From: CAVUNY01 sp963768585
GTDB lineage: Bacteria > Chloroflexota > Anaerolineae > Anaerolineales > Anaerolineaceae
Direction: 5' to 3'
NCBI GenBank assembly: GCA_963768585.1
Contig: CAVYIF010000020.1
Location: 294,405-358,404, forward strand
Length of the DNA: 64,000 nucleotides
Shown here one piece after another: positions 18,801-26,796 of this stretch. Both the position numbers and the translations under genes were made by a program. How positions within the stretch are numbered: position 1 is the stretch's first letter; each line of letters starts with the position of its first letter. The notes under the pieces are model-generated. The model saw nothing but the letters and a program-made list of their open reading frames with translations, was not told the origin of the DNA and did no database searches.

Positions 18801-20092
18801 AAAATAAAAAATATCGGGAGCATGATCGAAAAAGTGACCAACCGGTAGTTTGCGATAAACGTTTGCACCACTACTGCATCCGTGTCCAATCCTAACACGC
18901 CAATCACGGTGTTGCTTCGTACATCGATGATAGGGGCATAACCTGAAACAAAACTGCCGTATTCATCGGAATAAGGGCCAACCACCTGCATATCTCCATT
19001 GGAAAAGACATCGAAGAGCGCTGCGGGAGGATTCTGATATAACAACCTTGGAACCCTGTAATTGGAATCTTTATACAGCAGACTATCCACCGCAAAATAA
19101 ATCCAATCCGCCTTCTTGACCATCAGATATACATCGCGTAAATGGGAATCCGCCTCTTTAATGTCAATCAACTTCTGCCGCAAGCTCACATACCCTGGAA
19201 GAGTGACATCCGTTAAATCTGCGCTAAGAGTTTTAAATTCGCCAACATTAATTACGTGTTTTGCCAGGGAAATCCGGTCGAGAATATCGTTGTAGAAAGA
19301 TTGCCTTGCCAAATTTCCTGCGTATTCGGCCAGTCCCCGACTTGCAAAGAGAAAAATCATGAAAACCAGGATGAACTGCAAATCAAAAAAGTTCGTTTGC
19401 CGGCTGCCGTCTGCGGATAATATGGGTACCTTGATCTCTTCATAATATTTTCGGACAGCGAAGGCAAACAACAGTGCGGTTACACTCACAAATAACTCAC
19501 TGGGGATGCCGATCCATTGGAAGAAACTGTCCTGATTGATCAGAGAAGCCGGAAAAAAATCAGCCTTGGAAACAATGACGCCATCAGCGACCGCGAACCC
19601 GGCCATCACCAGGGCAGCCAGGACCAGGAATTTCGATTTTTGAATTCTGGCAGTGCGATAGAAAACAAAACCTGCCCACAAACCGCCCCCCAGGCCATAA
19701 ATATAATGAAAGGTTGCATTCAAGCCCGCGATTCCACCCAACCCACCCAGTCCCGCGCAAACCAGCAGTGGGATGTGAATCCAACGCCCGACACTTTTCC
19801 CGGTGATGGCTTTGAGGCCAACCCGGCCAAATTCTAAAAGAAAAACATAAGAAATGGCTGTCAAGATTAAGGAAATGATCGGATACCCAAAACCATTCCC
19901 AAACCCGATTGCCACGCATTTTACCCATGCATTAATCCCCTGGCCCAAAGCAAAACCTATCATCAGAATCCACGGCAAGAGCTTCTTGGGCCCACGAAGA
20001 ATTTCATGGCTGACCACAAATAGAAGGATAAATGCCAGTCCGGAAACGAAAAAATAAAAATCGATTTGTCTGTAAAAGAACTCGGAGATCAT
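15899..20092 (-). CDS. Membrane hybrid histidine kinase: 7TM-Cache-PAS-PAS-HisKA-HATPase-REC-REC-Hpt
   Basis: A sensor kinase of 1397 residues. The N-terminus holds about seven hydrophobic segments (10-240). A further helix follows, then an extracytoplasmic Cache-like sensor (about 270-420, containing the PPAALFDVFSNGDM region) and another membrane helix (about 430). Next come two PAS domains (LLFGITQDIT and PNSAEAVGQNP-type segments), HisKA with SHEIRTPLNAI, HATPase (LLSNSVKFTETG, DTGMGIP, GTGLGLAISKQ), two receivers (ILDFQMPEMDG, FMDGQMPEMDG) and an Hpt (HTLKGNSNQIG). Its C-terminal half is clearly paralogous to the 1660-residue kinase. The ligand of the Cache domain is unknown. It is probably transcribed with the receiver-MinD gene 105 bp downstream. 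Confidence 0.9.
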   Translation of the reverse strand: MISEFFYRQIDFYFFVSGLAFILLFVVSHEILRGPKKLLPWILMIGFALGQGINAWVKCVAIGFGNGFGYPIISLILTAISYVFLLEFGRVGLKAITGKSVGRWIHIPLLVCAGLGGLGGIAGLNATFHYIYGLGGGLWAGFVFYRTARIQKSKFLVLAALVMAGFAVADGVIVSKADFFPASLINQDSFFQWIGIPSELFVSVTALLFAFAVRKYYEEIKVPILSADGSRQTNFFDLQFILVFMIFLFASRGLAEYAGNLARQSFYNDILDRISLAKHVINVGEFKTLSADLTDVTLPGYVSLRQKLIDIKEADSHLRDVYLMVKKADWIYFAVDSLLYKDSNYRVPRLLYQNPPAALFDVFSNGDMQVVGPYSDEYGSFVSGYAPIIDVRSNTVIGVLGLDTDAVVVQTFIANYRLVTFSIMLPIFFIFIGFFSVREKSWRTSRRIAASEVSFAQAQSIAQIGNWTWNISSNHFSWSAEMYRIFGRPSEDVVHSFQDFQEFFSAEEWMVFDETVRQAIRDGIDFELESEILCADKTQGYIVTRGKPRLGEDGQVTLLFGITQDITQRKEADDNVRKLSRVIEQSPVSVVITDTDGNIEYVNPKFTELTGYSSAEAVGQNPRVLKSGETSAEEYANLWKTIQTGREWEGEFLNKKKNGDLYWESAVISPILNEYGQIMHYVAIKEDITERKRVKVELDKTHEDLERSNQELENASKVKSQFLANMSHEIRTPLNAIIGMTGLLLDTPLNQEQQNFAGTVRTSGEVLLTLINDILDFSKIEAQKMELENQSFELSSCIEEALDLIVTKASDKRIELAYLIKDELPSYFVGDVTRLRQILVNLLSNSVKFTETGEVVISVSGQMRDQHQYLLHFSVRDTGMGIPSDRVDRLFQSFSQVDASTTRRFGGTGLGLAISKQLSELMGGTMWVESTGIPGQGSTFHFTILAQEAPDQDPDASQARVPADLIGLKVLIVDDNPTNCEILEHYTQSWQMFPTVVGSGEEALKLLKNKSQFDLAILDFQMPEMDGLTLAREIHKQLQKDVIPLILLSSLGYRETQSEETVFSAILTKPIKPSQLFNSLGTSINSKWVPVKQKFKPTTEKQDHDLGQRHPLRILVVDDNTVNQTVALSFLSKVGYRADVASNGLEALDALNRQFYDLVFMDGQMPEMDGEEATRQIRKQLPTDQQPYIVAMTANAMQGDRERYLNSGMNDYISKPIRMKDLVRALHDAQPLENHPLNLSEMSEESGGEVMRTTDSQTELSTMSLAPISTAPVFESGQSRAINPNALQEFQEMMGDDGGEMVANFIKLYLSDSQLLIEKMREALGKSDYEPLQREAHTLKGNSNQIGAEILASHCAELEKLVKGGSIAGGKVLIEQIDAEYERVKIDLNTITNMPIV

Positions 20093-20618
20093 AGGAATGT
20101 TTTCCTCTTTACATAAAACAGGGATGAACAGGACACGAAGGATAGTGTCTATTAAATTATCGTGATATGGGCCTGTTGTTCGCTTTCCTGGCGCTGATAT
20201 AAAAAAATAATTTGCCGTTTAAATTATTTTTAATGTATATACGAATAACATCTTCATTGTACGGTCTAATTTCATGATTCAACCTTGGGATTAGATTACA
20301 GTTTGTTCACAGACTGCCCCATAGGAGAACAAGCCCTTAGCGCTCGATCTTGACCAGGTCATTCTAAATTACTGCAAGAGTGGAACTATCGGAGAGCGTT
20401 ACAAAAAAACCCAGGACGATTCACACCAAAAAGATACTAAATCGATGAATTCGATAGGTCGTACGTATTTCTCTCCATTCAGCCTTATAATGAAATTATA
20501 GTTAATGCATTCGGCAGCCTGTGACTGGAAGCATAAAAACTATCAAACGGTGTAAACAGCCATTTGCTTCCAACATAAAGATTCCTTGGTTCGATAACGG
20601 GGGGAAAGACCGGAGATC
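20093..20618. other. 526-bp divergent intergenic region
   Basis: No gene is visible. It should hold the promoters of the minus-strand kinase and of the plus-strand binding-protein operon. A perfect TATAAT at 20486-20491 on the plus strand begins an inverted repeat (TATAAT, 3-base spacer, ATTATA; 20486-20500), but no good -35 accompanies it. A GACAC/GTGTC hairpin sits at 20132-20149 near the kinase end. I looked for c-di-GMP riboswitch features and found none. Confidence 0.35.
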
Positions 20619-21605
20619 GTGAGGATAAAAATACTTCATCATCAGGCAATTTTCTTAGTCGTTATGTCATTAACCCTGACAGCCTGCGCGCCTGCCGCCC
20701 CACAACCCGCGCCAGCCGCGGTGCGTGTACAGTTGGCCTGGACGCACCAATCTCAATTTGCCGGTCTATACGCCGCCGATCAGTTGGGGTACTTTGCTGA
20801 GCAGGGATTGCAGGTCAGCTTTATGGAGGGGGGCGCCAATTATGACAAACTTGCCCCCGTGCTGGACGGCACTGCCCAATTTGGCGTCGGCGGGGCGGAC
20901 GAACTGATTCTGGCCCGCTCCCAGGGGAAGCGATTGATGGCTGTCGCCACCATCTTCCGGCAAAACCCGGTCGTGTTTATCTCTTTGGCCGACAAGCATA
21001 TCACCCGGCCCCAGGATTTTGTTGGCAAAACCATTCGGGCTTCGGCCAATATTGCCCCCACTTTAAACGCGATGATGGCAAAACTGGGGATCGGCCCCAG
21101 CCAATACACCTATCGGGACGCTCCCTCGGATATCAATCTGTTCGTCAGCGGCGAGATCCCCGTTTGGGGCGTTTTCATCAATTCTTTTGCCGTCGGCATC
21201 AAGAAAGCAGGCTATCAGTTGGACGTCATTTATCCGGATGATTACGGCGTGCATTTTTACGCCGACAGCATCTTCACCACAGATGAATTGATCGCTTCCG
21301 ATCCGGATCTGGTGCAGCGCTTCTTGAGCGCCGCGCTCAAGGGTTGGACGTATGCCATTGAAAACCCGCAGGAGATGCCTGTCATGGTGCAAAAATACAA
21401 TCCAAACGCCGATCTCGAGGTGGAGAAAGAAAGGATGCTGGCGACCATCCCCCTGGTCAATACCGGCGAAGATTTCATCGGTTGGATGAAACCTCAAACT
21501 TGGGAAGAAATGGGCAAGACATTCCTCGAACAAGATCTTGATCCAGCACCGGTGGACGTGACCCAGGTGTACACCACTCAATTCCTGGAGACGATTTATA
21601 AATGA
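20619..21605 (+). CDS. NMT1/SsuA-like substrate-binding lipoprotein
   Basis: A periplasmic-type binding protein of 328 residues, lipid-anchored outside the membrane. A hydrophobic signal ends in the lipobox LTAC (about residues 20-23), followed by the NMT1/THI5-like fold (VRVQLAWTHQSQFAGLYAAD, GVGGADELILARSQGK, DFVGKTIRAS). Family members bind thiamin precursors, sulfonates, nitrate or taurine for ABC import. No permease or ATPase lies beside it. Instead it heads a same-strand run of kinase, receivers, cyclase and phosphodiesterases, so it may present a ligand to the downstream Cache kinase. GTG start at 20619, with GGGGAAAG about a dozen bases upstream. The ligand is unknown. Confidence 0.88.
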   Translation: MRIKILHHQAIFLVVMSLTLTACAPAAPQPAPAAVRVQLAWTHQSQFAGLYAADQLGYFAEQGLQVSFMEGGANYDKLAPVLDGTAQFGVGGADELILARSQGKRLMAVATIFRQNPVVFISLADKHITRPQDFVGKTIRASANIAPTLNAMMAKLGIGPSQYTYRDAPSDINLFVSGEIPVWGVFINSFAVGIKKAGYQLDVIYPDDYGVHFYADSIFTTDELIASDPDLVQRFLSAALKGWTYAIENPQEMPVMVQKYNPNADLEVEKERMLATIPLVNTGEDFIGWMKPQTWEEMGKTFLEQDLDPAPVDVTQVYTTQFLETIYK

Positions 21606-21730
21606 AAAGAGGCCGGAATTTCCTCAGCTACGCTTTACCCTTTTCCGATCTGGCTGAAACAGACGACTCTGGCAGAACCGCTTTACCGGTTGATTGGATC
21701 ATTTGAAAAAAGAGAACTCATAGGCAGCCG

Positions 21731-22117
21731 ATGAAGCGATTAAACCTCACCCCAAAACTCACCCTGGTATTCGCCTTGTTTGCGCTGGCACTGCTGCTTG
21801 GGTTGACCATACCTGCCTTCCTGAAGGGTCGCGAATCCCTCAGGTCCGCCAGTTTTTCGGAACTGCAGGCAACCTCCCTGGAAAAAGAAGCTGCGCTGAA
21901 TAACTGGGCTCATGAACGCCAGCACACCCTGGAAGAAATCGCCAACCAGGTCAATTTACGAGATTCACTTCGCTGGTTTATATATGCAGAACCGCACTCA
22001 CAGACTGCGGATCTTTTTTATGACGAGCTGATCGCCAATCTGCAGAACTGGGCCGGCGCAGGCAAGGGCACAATTTTTCCAGGCTCAGCATCCTTCAGGC
22101 CGAGACCGGCCAGGTGA
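21731..22117 (+). CDS. N-terminal fragment of Cache-domain histidine kinase (frameshifted)
   Basis: This frame encodes the signal-anchor helix (TLVFALFALALLLGLTIPAF) and the first part of an extracytoplasmic double-Cache domain. From about base 22079 it drifts out of frame and ends after a non-homologous tail. Adding one T to the T5 run at 22074-22078 joins it smoothly to the next reading frame, where RLSILQAETGQVIVSTE continues the Cache fold. It is therefore the 5' part of one sensor kinase split by a single-base deletion, which may be real or a sequence error. The start ATG at 21731 follows the binding-protein gene by 125 bp. Confidence 0.75.
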   Translation: MKRLNLTPKLTLVFALFALALLLGLTIPAFLKGRESLRSASFSELQATSLEKEAALNNWAHERQHTLEEIANQVNLRDSLRWFIYAEPHSQTADLFYDELIANLQNWAGAGKGTIFPGSASFRPRPAR

Positions 22118-24480
22118 TCGTCTCGACCGAACCCAGTGAGGTAGGAAAATTCAAAGAATCTCAAGCGTATTTTATCAACGGCAAGCTGGGTGGTACCGTT
22201 CAGAATCCTTATTATGACATTTCCTTTGGGGGTCCGGCCATGACAGCCGCTGCCCCTTTATTCTCACAGGACGGCAAACTGCTCGCCGTTCTGGCCGGGT
22301 CCCTGAATTTGGATGAATTAGACCAGATCATCCAGCGCCGGTCCGGCCTGCATGTCAGCGACAATTCATTCCTGGTCAACAGCGCCAACCTTCCCGTAAC
22401 CCAACCGCGCCTGCTGCCGGATCCAGGCGTCTTATTACGCGGTTTGCACACGCTCGCCATCAGCCGCTGTCTGTCAGGCAACACTGGCCTCGTCGAGGCA
22501 GACGATTATCGAGATATCCCGGCCGTGATTGCCTATCGCTGGCTGCCCGAACGTCAATTGTGCCTGATTTCTAAGATCGATCAGCAGGAAGCCTATGCCC
22601 CTGTATATGCCCTGGGCGCTTCGATGGGGTTGATCGGCGGTGTGGTGTTTCTATTGGGGACCCTGGCGGCATTTATCATGTCGCGCGCCATCGCCAATCC
22701 GGTTCGCCGGCTGGTGGTTGGCGCCGACCAGGTCGCAGAAGGAAACCTGGACTTCCGCATTGCGGTTAATTCAAGCGACGAGTTAGGCACCTTGGGTTCA
22801 GCCTTCAACCGCATGGCCGCCAGCCTGCAGGAGAAAGAAAGCCAGCTGCGCGGTTGGGCCGCGGAGTTGGAACAGCGCGTCAATCAACGCACCTACCAGC
22901 TTCGGCAAAGCGAAGAACGCTACCGCATCCTGGCGGAGTCCTCCCCCGAAATGATCTTCGTCATCGACCGGGAAGACCGGGTGCAGTACATCAACCAAAG
23001 GGCTGCCGGACAATTCGGCAAAACCCCCGACCAGGTAATTGGCCGGCCCCGGTTGGATATCTTCCCACCAACCGTCGGCGAAGGTCAAACTCTTGGCTTA
23101 AAAAAGGTGCTGGATACCGGTGAAACCCTCTCTTCCGAATCAGAGGTGATCTTCCCCACCGGAAAAGTGTGGCTGGAAACGCAGTTGGTGCCCATGCGCG
23201 ACGATTCCGGCATGGTCAACGCGGTGATGGGCATCTCCCGCGACATTTCCGAGCGCAAACAAGCCGAACAGATCGTTGCCACCCGATTGCGCATCATGGA
23301 ATTTTCTGAAGCCCACACCCTGGACGAGATCTTACAGAAAACCCTGGATGAAGTTGGCGCGCTGGTCCACAGCCCGGTCGGCTTCTACCATTTTGTCGAT
23401 GCCGACCAACAAAACCTGACCTTGCAAGCCTGGTCAACACGGACGCTCGAAGAGTACTGCCAATCAGAAGGAAAAGAACTGCATTATCCGATCGATCAGG
23501 CCGGGGTCTGGGTGGACTGCGTGCGCGAGCGCCGTGCGGTAATCCATAATGATTATGCCTCCCTGGAGCACCGCAAGGGTCTGCCGGAGGGCCACGCCAG
23601 CCTGACGCGCGAATTGGTCGTACCTGTTTTCCGCAAAAACGCCATCGTCGCCATCCTCGGGGTGGGCAATAAACCGGGAAATTACACAGAAGCGGAGGCC
23701 GAACTGGTCACGTTTTTTGCCGACCTGGCCTGGACCACCGCAGAAAGCAAACAGGATAAACAGAATTTGCAAAAGGTCAATGAGGACCTGGCCCGTTCCA
23801 ACAGCGAACTGGAACGTTTTGCTTACGTCGCCTCACACGACCTGCAGGAGCCGCTGCGCATGGTCACCAGCTACCTGCAGCTTCTGGAACGCCGCTATAA
23901 AGCGCGCCTGGACGGCGACGCTTTAGAATTCATCAACTATGCCGTAGATGGTTCCAACCGCATGAAAACGCTGATCAACGACCTGCTGGCGTATTCACGG
24001 GTGGGCACGCACAGCAAAGAACATATACCGACCGACCTTGAGGCCGTGCTTGGCCAGGTTCTGCAAATATTACAAACGAGCGTGGAGGAAGCCAATGCCG
24101 AGGTTACGCATGACCCTTTGCCGGTGGTCATGGGCGACGAAGGCCAGCTTGAACAGCTCTTTCAAAACCTGGTGGGGAACGCCATTAAGTTTCACGGCGA
24201 TGAAGCACCCCGGGTGCATATTGGGGTGAAGAAAGAAAACCAGGGCTGGCTCTTCTCGGTGCGCGACAACGGCATCGGCATTGACCCGCAGTTTTATGAA
24301 CGCATCTTTATCATTTTCCAGCGCCTGCACAATCGCGAAGAATACGCAGGCACCGGCATCGGATTGGCGATCAGCAAACGCATCGTGGAAAAGCACGGCG
24401 GGCGCATCTGGATCGAATCCGAGCCAGGAAAAGGATCTACTTTTTATTTCACCATTCCAAACAAAGGAAAAGAAGGATGA
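22114..24480 (+). CDS. Cache-HAMP-PAS-GAF sensor histidine kinase, main part
   Basis: The larger part of the split kinase; homologous coding really begins near 22078. Order: second half of the Cache domain (FINGKLGGTVQNPYYDI), a transmembrane helix (about 170-190), HAMP, PAS (ESSPEMIFVIDREDRVQYI), GAF (PVGFYHFVDADQQN region), and phytochrome-type HisKA with phospho-acceptor His in VASHDLQEPLRM. HATPase follows with NAIKFHG, DNGIGIDP and GTGIGLAISKRI. The GTG/ATG at 22114 is not a credible natural start because it would cut the sensor domain. The stop overlaps the next gene's ATG by four bases, so kinase and receiver are translationally coupled. The partner receiver is of the Rcp1 type, which fits this HisKA class. 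Confidence 0.85.
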   Translation: MIVSTEPSEVGKFKESQAYFINGKLGGTVQNPYYDISFGGPAMTAAAPLFSQDGKLLAVLAGSLNLDELDQIIQRRSGLHVSDNSFLVNSANLPVTQPRLLPDPGVLLRGLHTLAISRCLSGNTGLVEADDYRDIPAVIAYRWLPERQLCLISKIDQQEAYAPVYALGASMGLIGGVVFLLGTLAAFIMSRAIANPVRRLVVGADQVAEGNLDFRIAVNSSDELGTLGSAFNRMAASLQEKESQLRGWAAELEQRVNQRTYQLRQSEERYRILAESSPEMIFVIDREDRVQYINQRAAGQFGKTPDQVIGRPRLDIFPPTVGEGQTLGLKKVLDTGETLSSESEVIFPTGKVWLETQLVPMRDDSGMVNAVMGISRDISERKQAEQIVATRLRIMEFSEAHTLDEILQKTLDEVGALVHSPVGFYHFVDADQQNLTLQAWSTRTLEEYCQSEGKELHYPIDQAGVWVDCVRERRAVIHNDYASLEHRKGLPEGHASLTRELVVPVFRKNAIVAILGVGNKPGNYTEAEAELVTFFADLAWTTAESKQDKQNLQKVNEDLARSNSELERFAYVASHDLQEPLRMVTSYLQLLERRYKARLDGDALEFINYAVDGSNRMKTLINDLLAYSRVGTHSKEHIPTDLEAVLGQVLQILQTSVEEANAEVTHDPLPVVMGDEGQLEQLFQNLVGNAIKFHGDEAPRVHIGVKKENQGWLFSVRDNGIGIDPQFYERIFIIFQRLHNREEYAGTGIGLAISKRIVEKHGGRIWIESEPGKGSTFYFTIPNKGKEG

Positions 24481-24929
24481 GCCAAATTACCCCAATCAAA
24501 CCAATCGATATCTTGCTGGTCGAAGATAACCCGGGTGACGTTCGCCTGACGCGCGAGGCGCTCAAAGAGGGCAAGGTGTTGAACAATCTGTATGTTGCCC
24601 AGGATGGTGTCGAAGCCATAGCATTTTTAAGACGCGAAGGGAAATATGCCGGTGCAATTCGTCCGGACATCATCTTGCTTGATCTTAACCTGCCCAAAAA
24701 GGATGGTCACGAAGTGCTGGCGGATATTAAAAGCGACCCAGATCTGCGCCGCATTCCGGTGGTCATTCTCACCACTTCGAAAGCGGAAGAAGATGTGCTC
24801 CAGTCATACAACTTGCACGCCAACTGTTTCATCACCAAACCTGTCGATCTGGACCAATTTATCAATGTGGTTCAAGCGGTGGAAGATTTCTGGTTCACCA
24901 TCGTCAAATTACCACCGGAAGAAAGCTAA
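24477..24929 (+). CDS. Rcp1-like single-domain response regulator
   Basis: A stand-alone receiver of 150 residues. It has the ILLVEDNPGDVRL start with acidic pair, phospho-acceptor Asp in IILLDLNLPKKDG, Thr in VILTTSK, and Lys in CFITKPVDLDQF. The DNPxDVRL and LPKKDG motifs are typical of Rcp1, partner of cyanobacterial phytochrome kinases. It overlaps the kinase stop by ATGA, so it is the likely direct phosphate acceptor. It has no output domain and may pass the signal by protein contact to the following proteins. Confidence 0.9.
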   Translation: MSQITPIKPIDILLVEDNPGDVRLTREALKEGKVLNNLYVAQDGVEAIAFLRREGKYAGAIRPDIILLDLNLPKKDGHEVLADIKSDPDLRRIPVVILTTSKAEEDVLQSYNLHANCFITKPVDLDQFINVVQAVEDFWFTIVKLPPEES

Positions 24930-24932
24930 CCC

Positions 24933-25373
24933 GTGAGCGATATGTTCACCATCTTATTGGTGGAAGATAACCCCGCCGATGTGCGCCTGACCCAGGAAGC
25001 GTTAAAAAGCGGCAAGGTAATCCACGATCTTGTGGTCGCCCAGGACGGTTTTGAAGCCATGGCTTATCTTCGCTCGCAGCCTCCTTTTCACGAGGCTGTC
25101 CGGCCAGACATCATTTTACTGGACCTGAATTTGCCCAAAAAGGATGGGCGTGAAGTCCTGGCGGAGATTAAAGAAGATTCGAACTTACGCAGCATTCCGG
25201 TAGTGGTTCTGACCACTTCGCAGGCGGAGGAAGATATTCTAAAATCATACGACCTGCACGCCAACGGATATATCGTTAAACCGGTAGACATCAATCAATT
25301 CTTTGAGATGATCAAGAAAATTAAGCAGTTCTGGATGTCAGTCGTACAGCTGCCACCCAGCAGCCCAGGCTAA
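24933..25373 (+). CDS. Second Rcp1-like single-domain response regulator
   Basis: A receiver of 146 residues, a tandem paralogue of the preceding gene (same ILLVEDNPADVRL, LLDLNLPKKDG, VVLTTSQAEED and KPVDINQF elements). It starts with GTG three bases after the preceding stop. Two near-identical receivers behind one kinase suggest a phosphate sink or branched output, which is inference. Confidence 0.9.
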   Translation: MSDMFTILLVEDNPADVRLTQEALKSGKVIHDLVVAQDGFEAMAYLRSQPPFHEAVRPDIILLDLNLPKKDGREVLAEIKEDSNLRSIPVVVLTTSQAEEDILKSYDLHANGYIVKPVDINQFFEMIKKIKQFWMSVVQLPPSSPG

Positions 25374-25387
25374 ACGGAGCAAAACCG

Positions 25388-26329
25388 GTGGGTGTGGACG
25401 CTGAAACGAAACGGATTTTATTAGTCGAAGACAATCCTGGCGACGTGCGCCTGCTGATCGAACTTTTGCATGAGAATGGGAAAAAGCAGGATTATTCCCT
25501 GGAACATGTCGATCGCATCGAAAAAGCACTGCAGCGCATTGCGCAGGTTAATTTTGATGTGCTCCTGCTCGATCTTTCTCTTCCGGATAGCATCGGCCTG
25601 GATACTGTCCGGCAAATATGCGGCGCGGCGCCCCATCTGCCGATCATTGTGTTAACCGGCCTGGAAGACGATATGCTGGCCCTGGAATCCGTACAGACTG
25701 GCGCCCAGGACTACCTGGTCAAGGGCCAGGTCAACAGCGCAGGTTTGATCCGCGCCATCAGACATGCCGTGGAACGCAAGAAAATGGGAGAACGTCTCCA
25801 ATACATGGCGACTCATGACATCCTAACCGAATTACCCAACCGTGCCTTGTTCGAGGATCGTCTCACGCTTTCCATCAATCGTTCCACGCGCAATCGCATA
25901 CACAACGCCGCTAAGTGGGAAATTGCCGTGATGATGATCGACCTGGATCATTTCAAATGGGTCAATGATAATTTCGGCCATCCAATGGGCGATCGCCTGC
26001 TGCAAGCTGTCGCACAGCGTTTACACGGCGCCATTCGTCAGTCAGATACCGTTGCCCGCATGGGGGGCGATGAATTCATGTTTATTTTTGAAAATGTAAC
26101 CGGTCAGGAGGATGCCGGTGTCGTGGGCGCAAAAATCGTGGATATATTTTCCGAACCCTTCATTCTGGATGGAAAAGAAATCCATGTTACGGCCAGCGTA
26201 GGCATCAGTTTATATCCAGAAGATGGAGCGGATTTTCAAACCCTGATGCAAACTGCTGATATCGCCATGTACGGCGCCAAGCGTGAACGAAACCGTTTTT
26301 GTCTTTATGGGTCGATGGAAGTATTATGA
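25388..26329 (+). CDS. Receiver-GGDEF diguanylate cyclase
   Basis: A response regulator that makes c-di-GMP, 313 residues. The N-terminal receiver (about 8-125) has VEDNPGDVRLL, LLLDLSLPDS, VLTGLED and YLVKGQ. The GGDEF domain (about 140-310) has MIDLDHFKWVND and the intact signature RMGGDEF. Five residues before that signature lies RQSD, the RxxD product-inhibition site. The GTG start at 25388 has GGAG eight bases upstream. Its stop overlaps the next gene's ATG (ATGA). Phosphorylation by the upstream Cache kinase is the expected control, by gene order. Confidence 0.92.
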   Translation: MGVDAETKRILLVEDNPGDVRLLIELLHENGKKQDYSLEHVDRIEKALQRIAQVNFDVLLLDLSLPDSIGLDTVRQICGAAPHLPIIVLTGLEDDMLALESVQTGAQDYLVKGQVNSAGLIRAIRHAVERKKMGERLQYMATHDILTELPNRALFEDRLTLSINRSTRNRIHNAAKWEIAVMMIDLDHFKWVNDNFGHPMGDRLLQAVAQRLHGAIRQSDTVARMGGDEFMFIFENVTGQEDAGVVGAKIVDIFSEPFILDGKEIHVTASVGISLYPEDGADFQTLMQTADIAMYGAKRERNRFCLYGSMEVL

Positions 26330-26736
26330 GTAAGCAATTTCAGATTCTACTGCTGGAAGATAACCCGGGGGATGCCCGTTTGATTCGGGAGTTTTTGAAC
26401 GAAAGCCGGACAGAAAAGTTCTCTCTCGTGCATGTCACCCACCTGGCCGCCGGACTGGAGCACTTGAAAGCAGGCCCGCCGGATGCCATCCTTTTGGACC
26501 TGGGCCTGCCAGACAGCCAGGGGTTGGGTACTTTGGAGACGATCACCTCCCAGACGGCTCGCGTGCCAATCGTGGTGCTGACCGGACTGAACGATATGGA
26601 AATGGCAGTCAAAGCCATGCAGGCCGGCGCCCAGGATTACCTGGTCAAAGGGGAATTTGCCGGTGATTTCCTGACCCGCATCATTCGCTATGCCATCGAG
26701 CGCAAGCAAGCCGAAAACGTACTGGCCGATCATTGA
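26326..26736 (+). CDS. Receiver fragment: N-terminus of an HD-GYP protein broken by frameshift
   Basis: A receiver of 136 residues (LLLEDNPGDARLI, ILLDLGLPDSQG, VLTGLND, YLVKGEF) starting at an ATG that overlaps the cyclase stop. It ends abruptly after ENVLADH. Removing one base (C at 26731) lets it read on as DIERRANQLIQNAPDGIVLI, a PAS start. A second shift near 26796 then returns to the frame of the long downstream protein. The tandem paralogue at 30150 begins with a receiver followed by PAS, which supports one original protein of about 1263 residues. Confidence 0.75.
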   Translation: MSKQFQILLLEDNPGDARLIREFLNESRTEKFSLVHVTHLAAGLEHLKAGPPDAILLDLGLPDSQGLGTLETITSQTARVPIVVLTGLNDMEMAVKAMQAGAQDYLVKGEFAGDFLTRIIRYAIERKQAENVLADH

Positions 26737-26796
26737 AAGACGCGCCAACCAGCTCATCCAGAATGCCCCCGACGGCATTGTTTTAATCAACCTGGC

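Noticed and set aside
20093..20618. Possible c-di-GMP riboswitch before the signalling operon
   Set aside because: None of the conserved GEMM-I or c-di-GMP-II core sequences could be found by eye on either strand.
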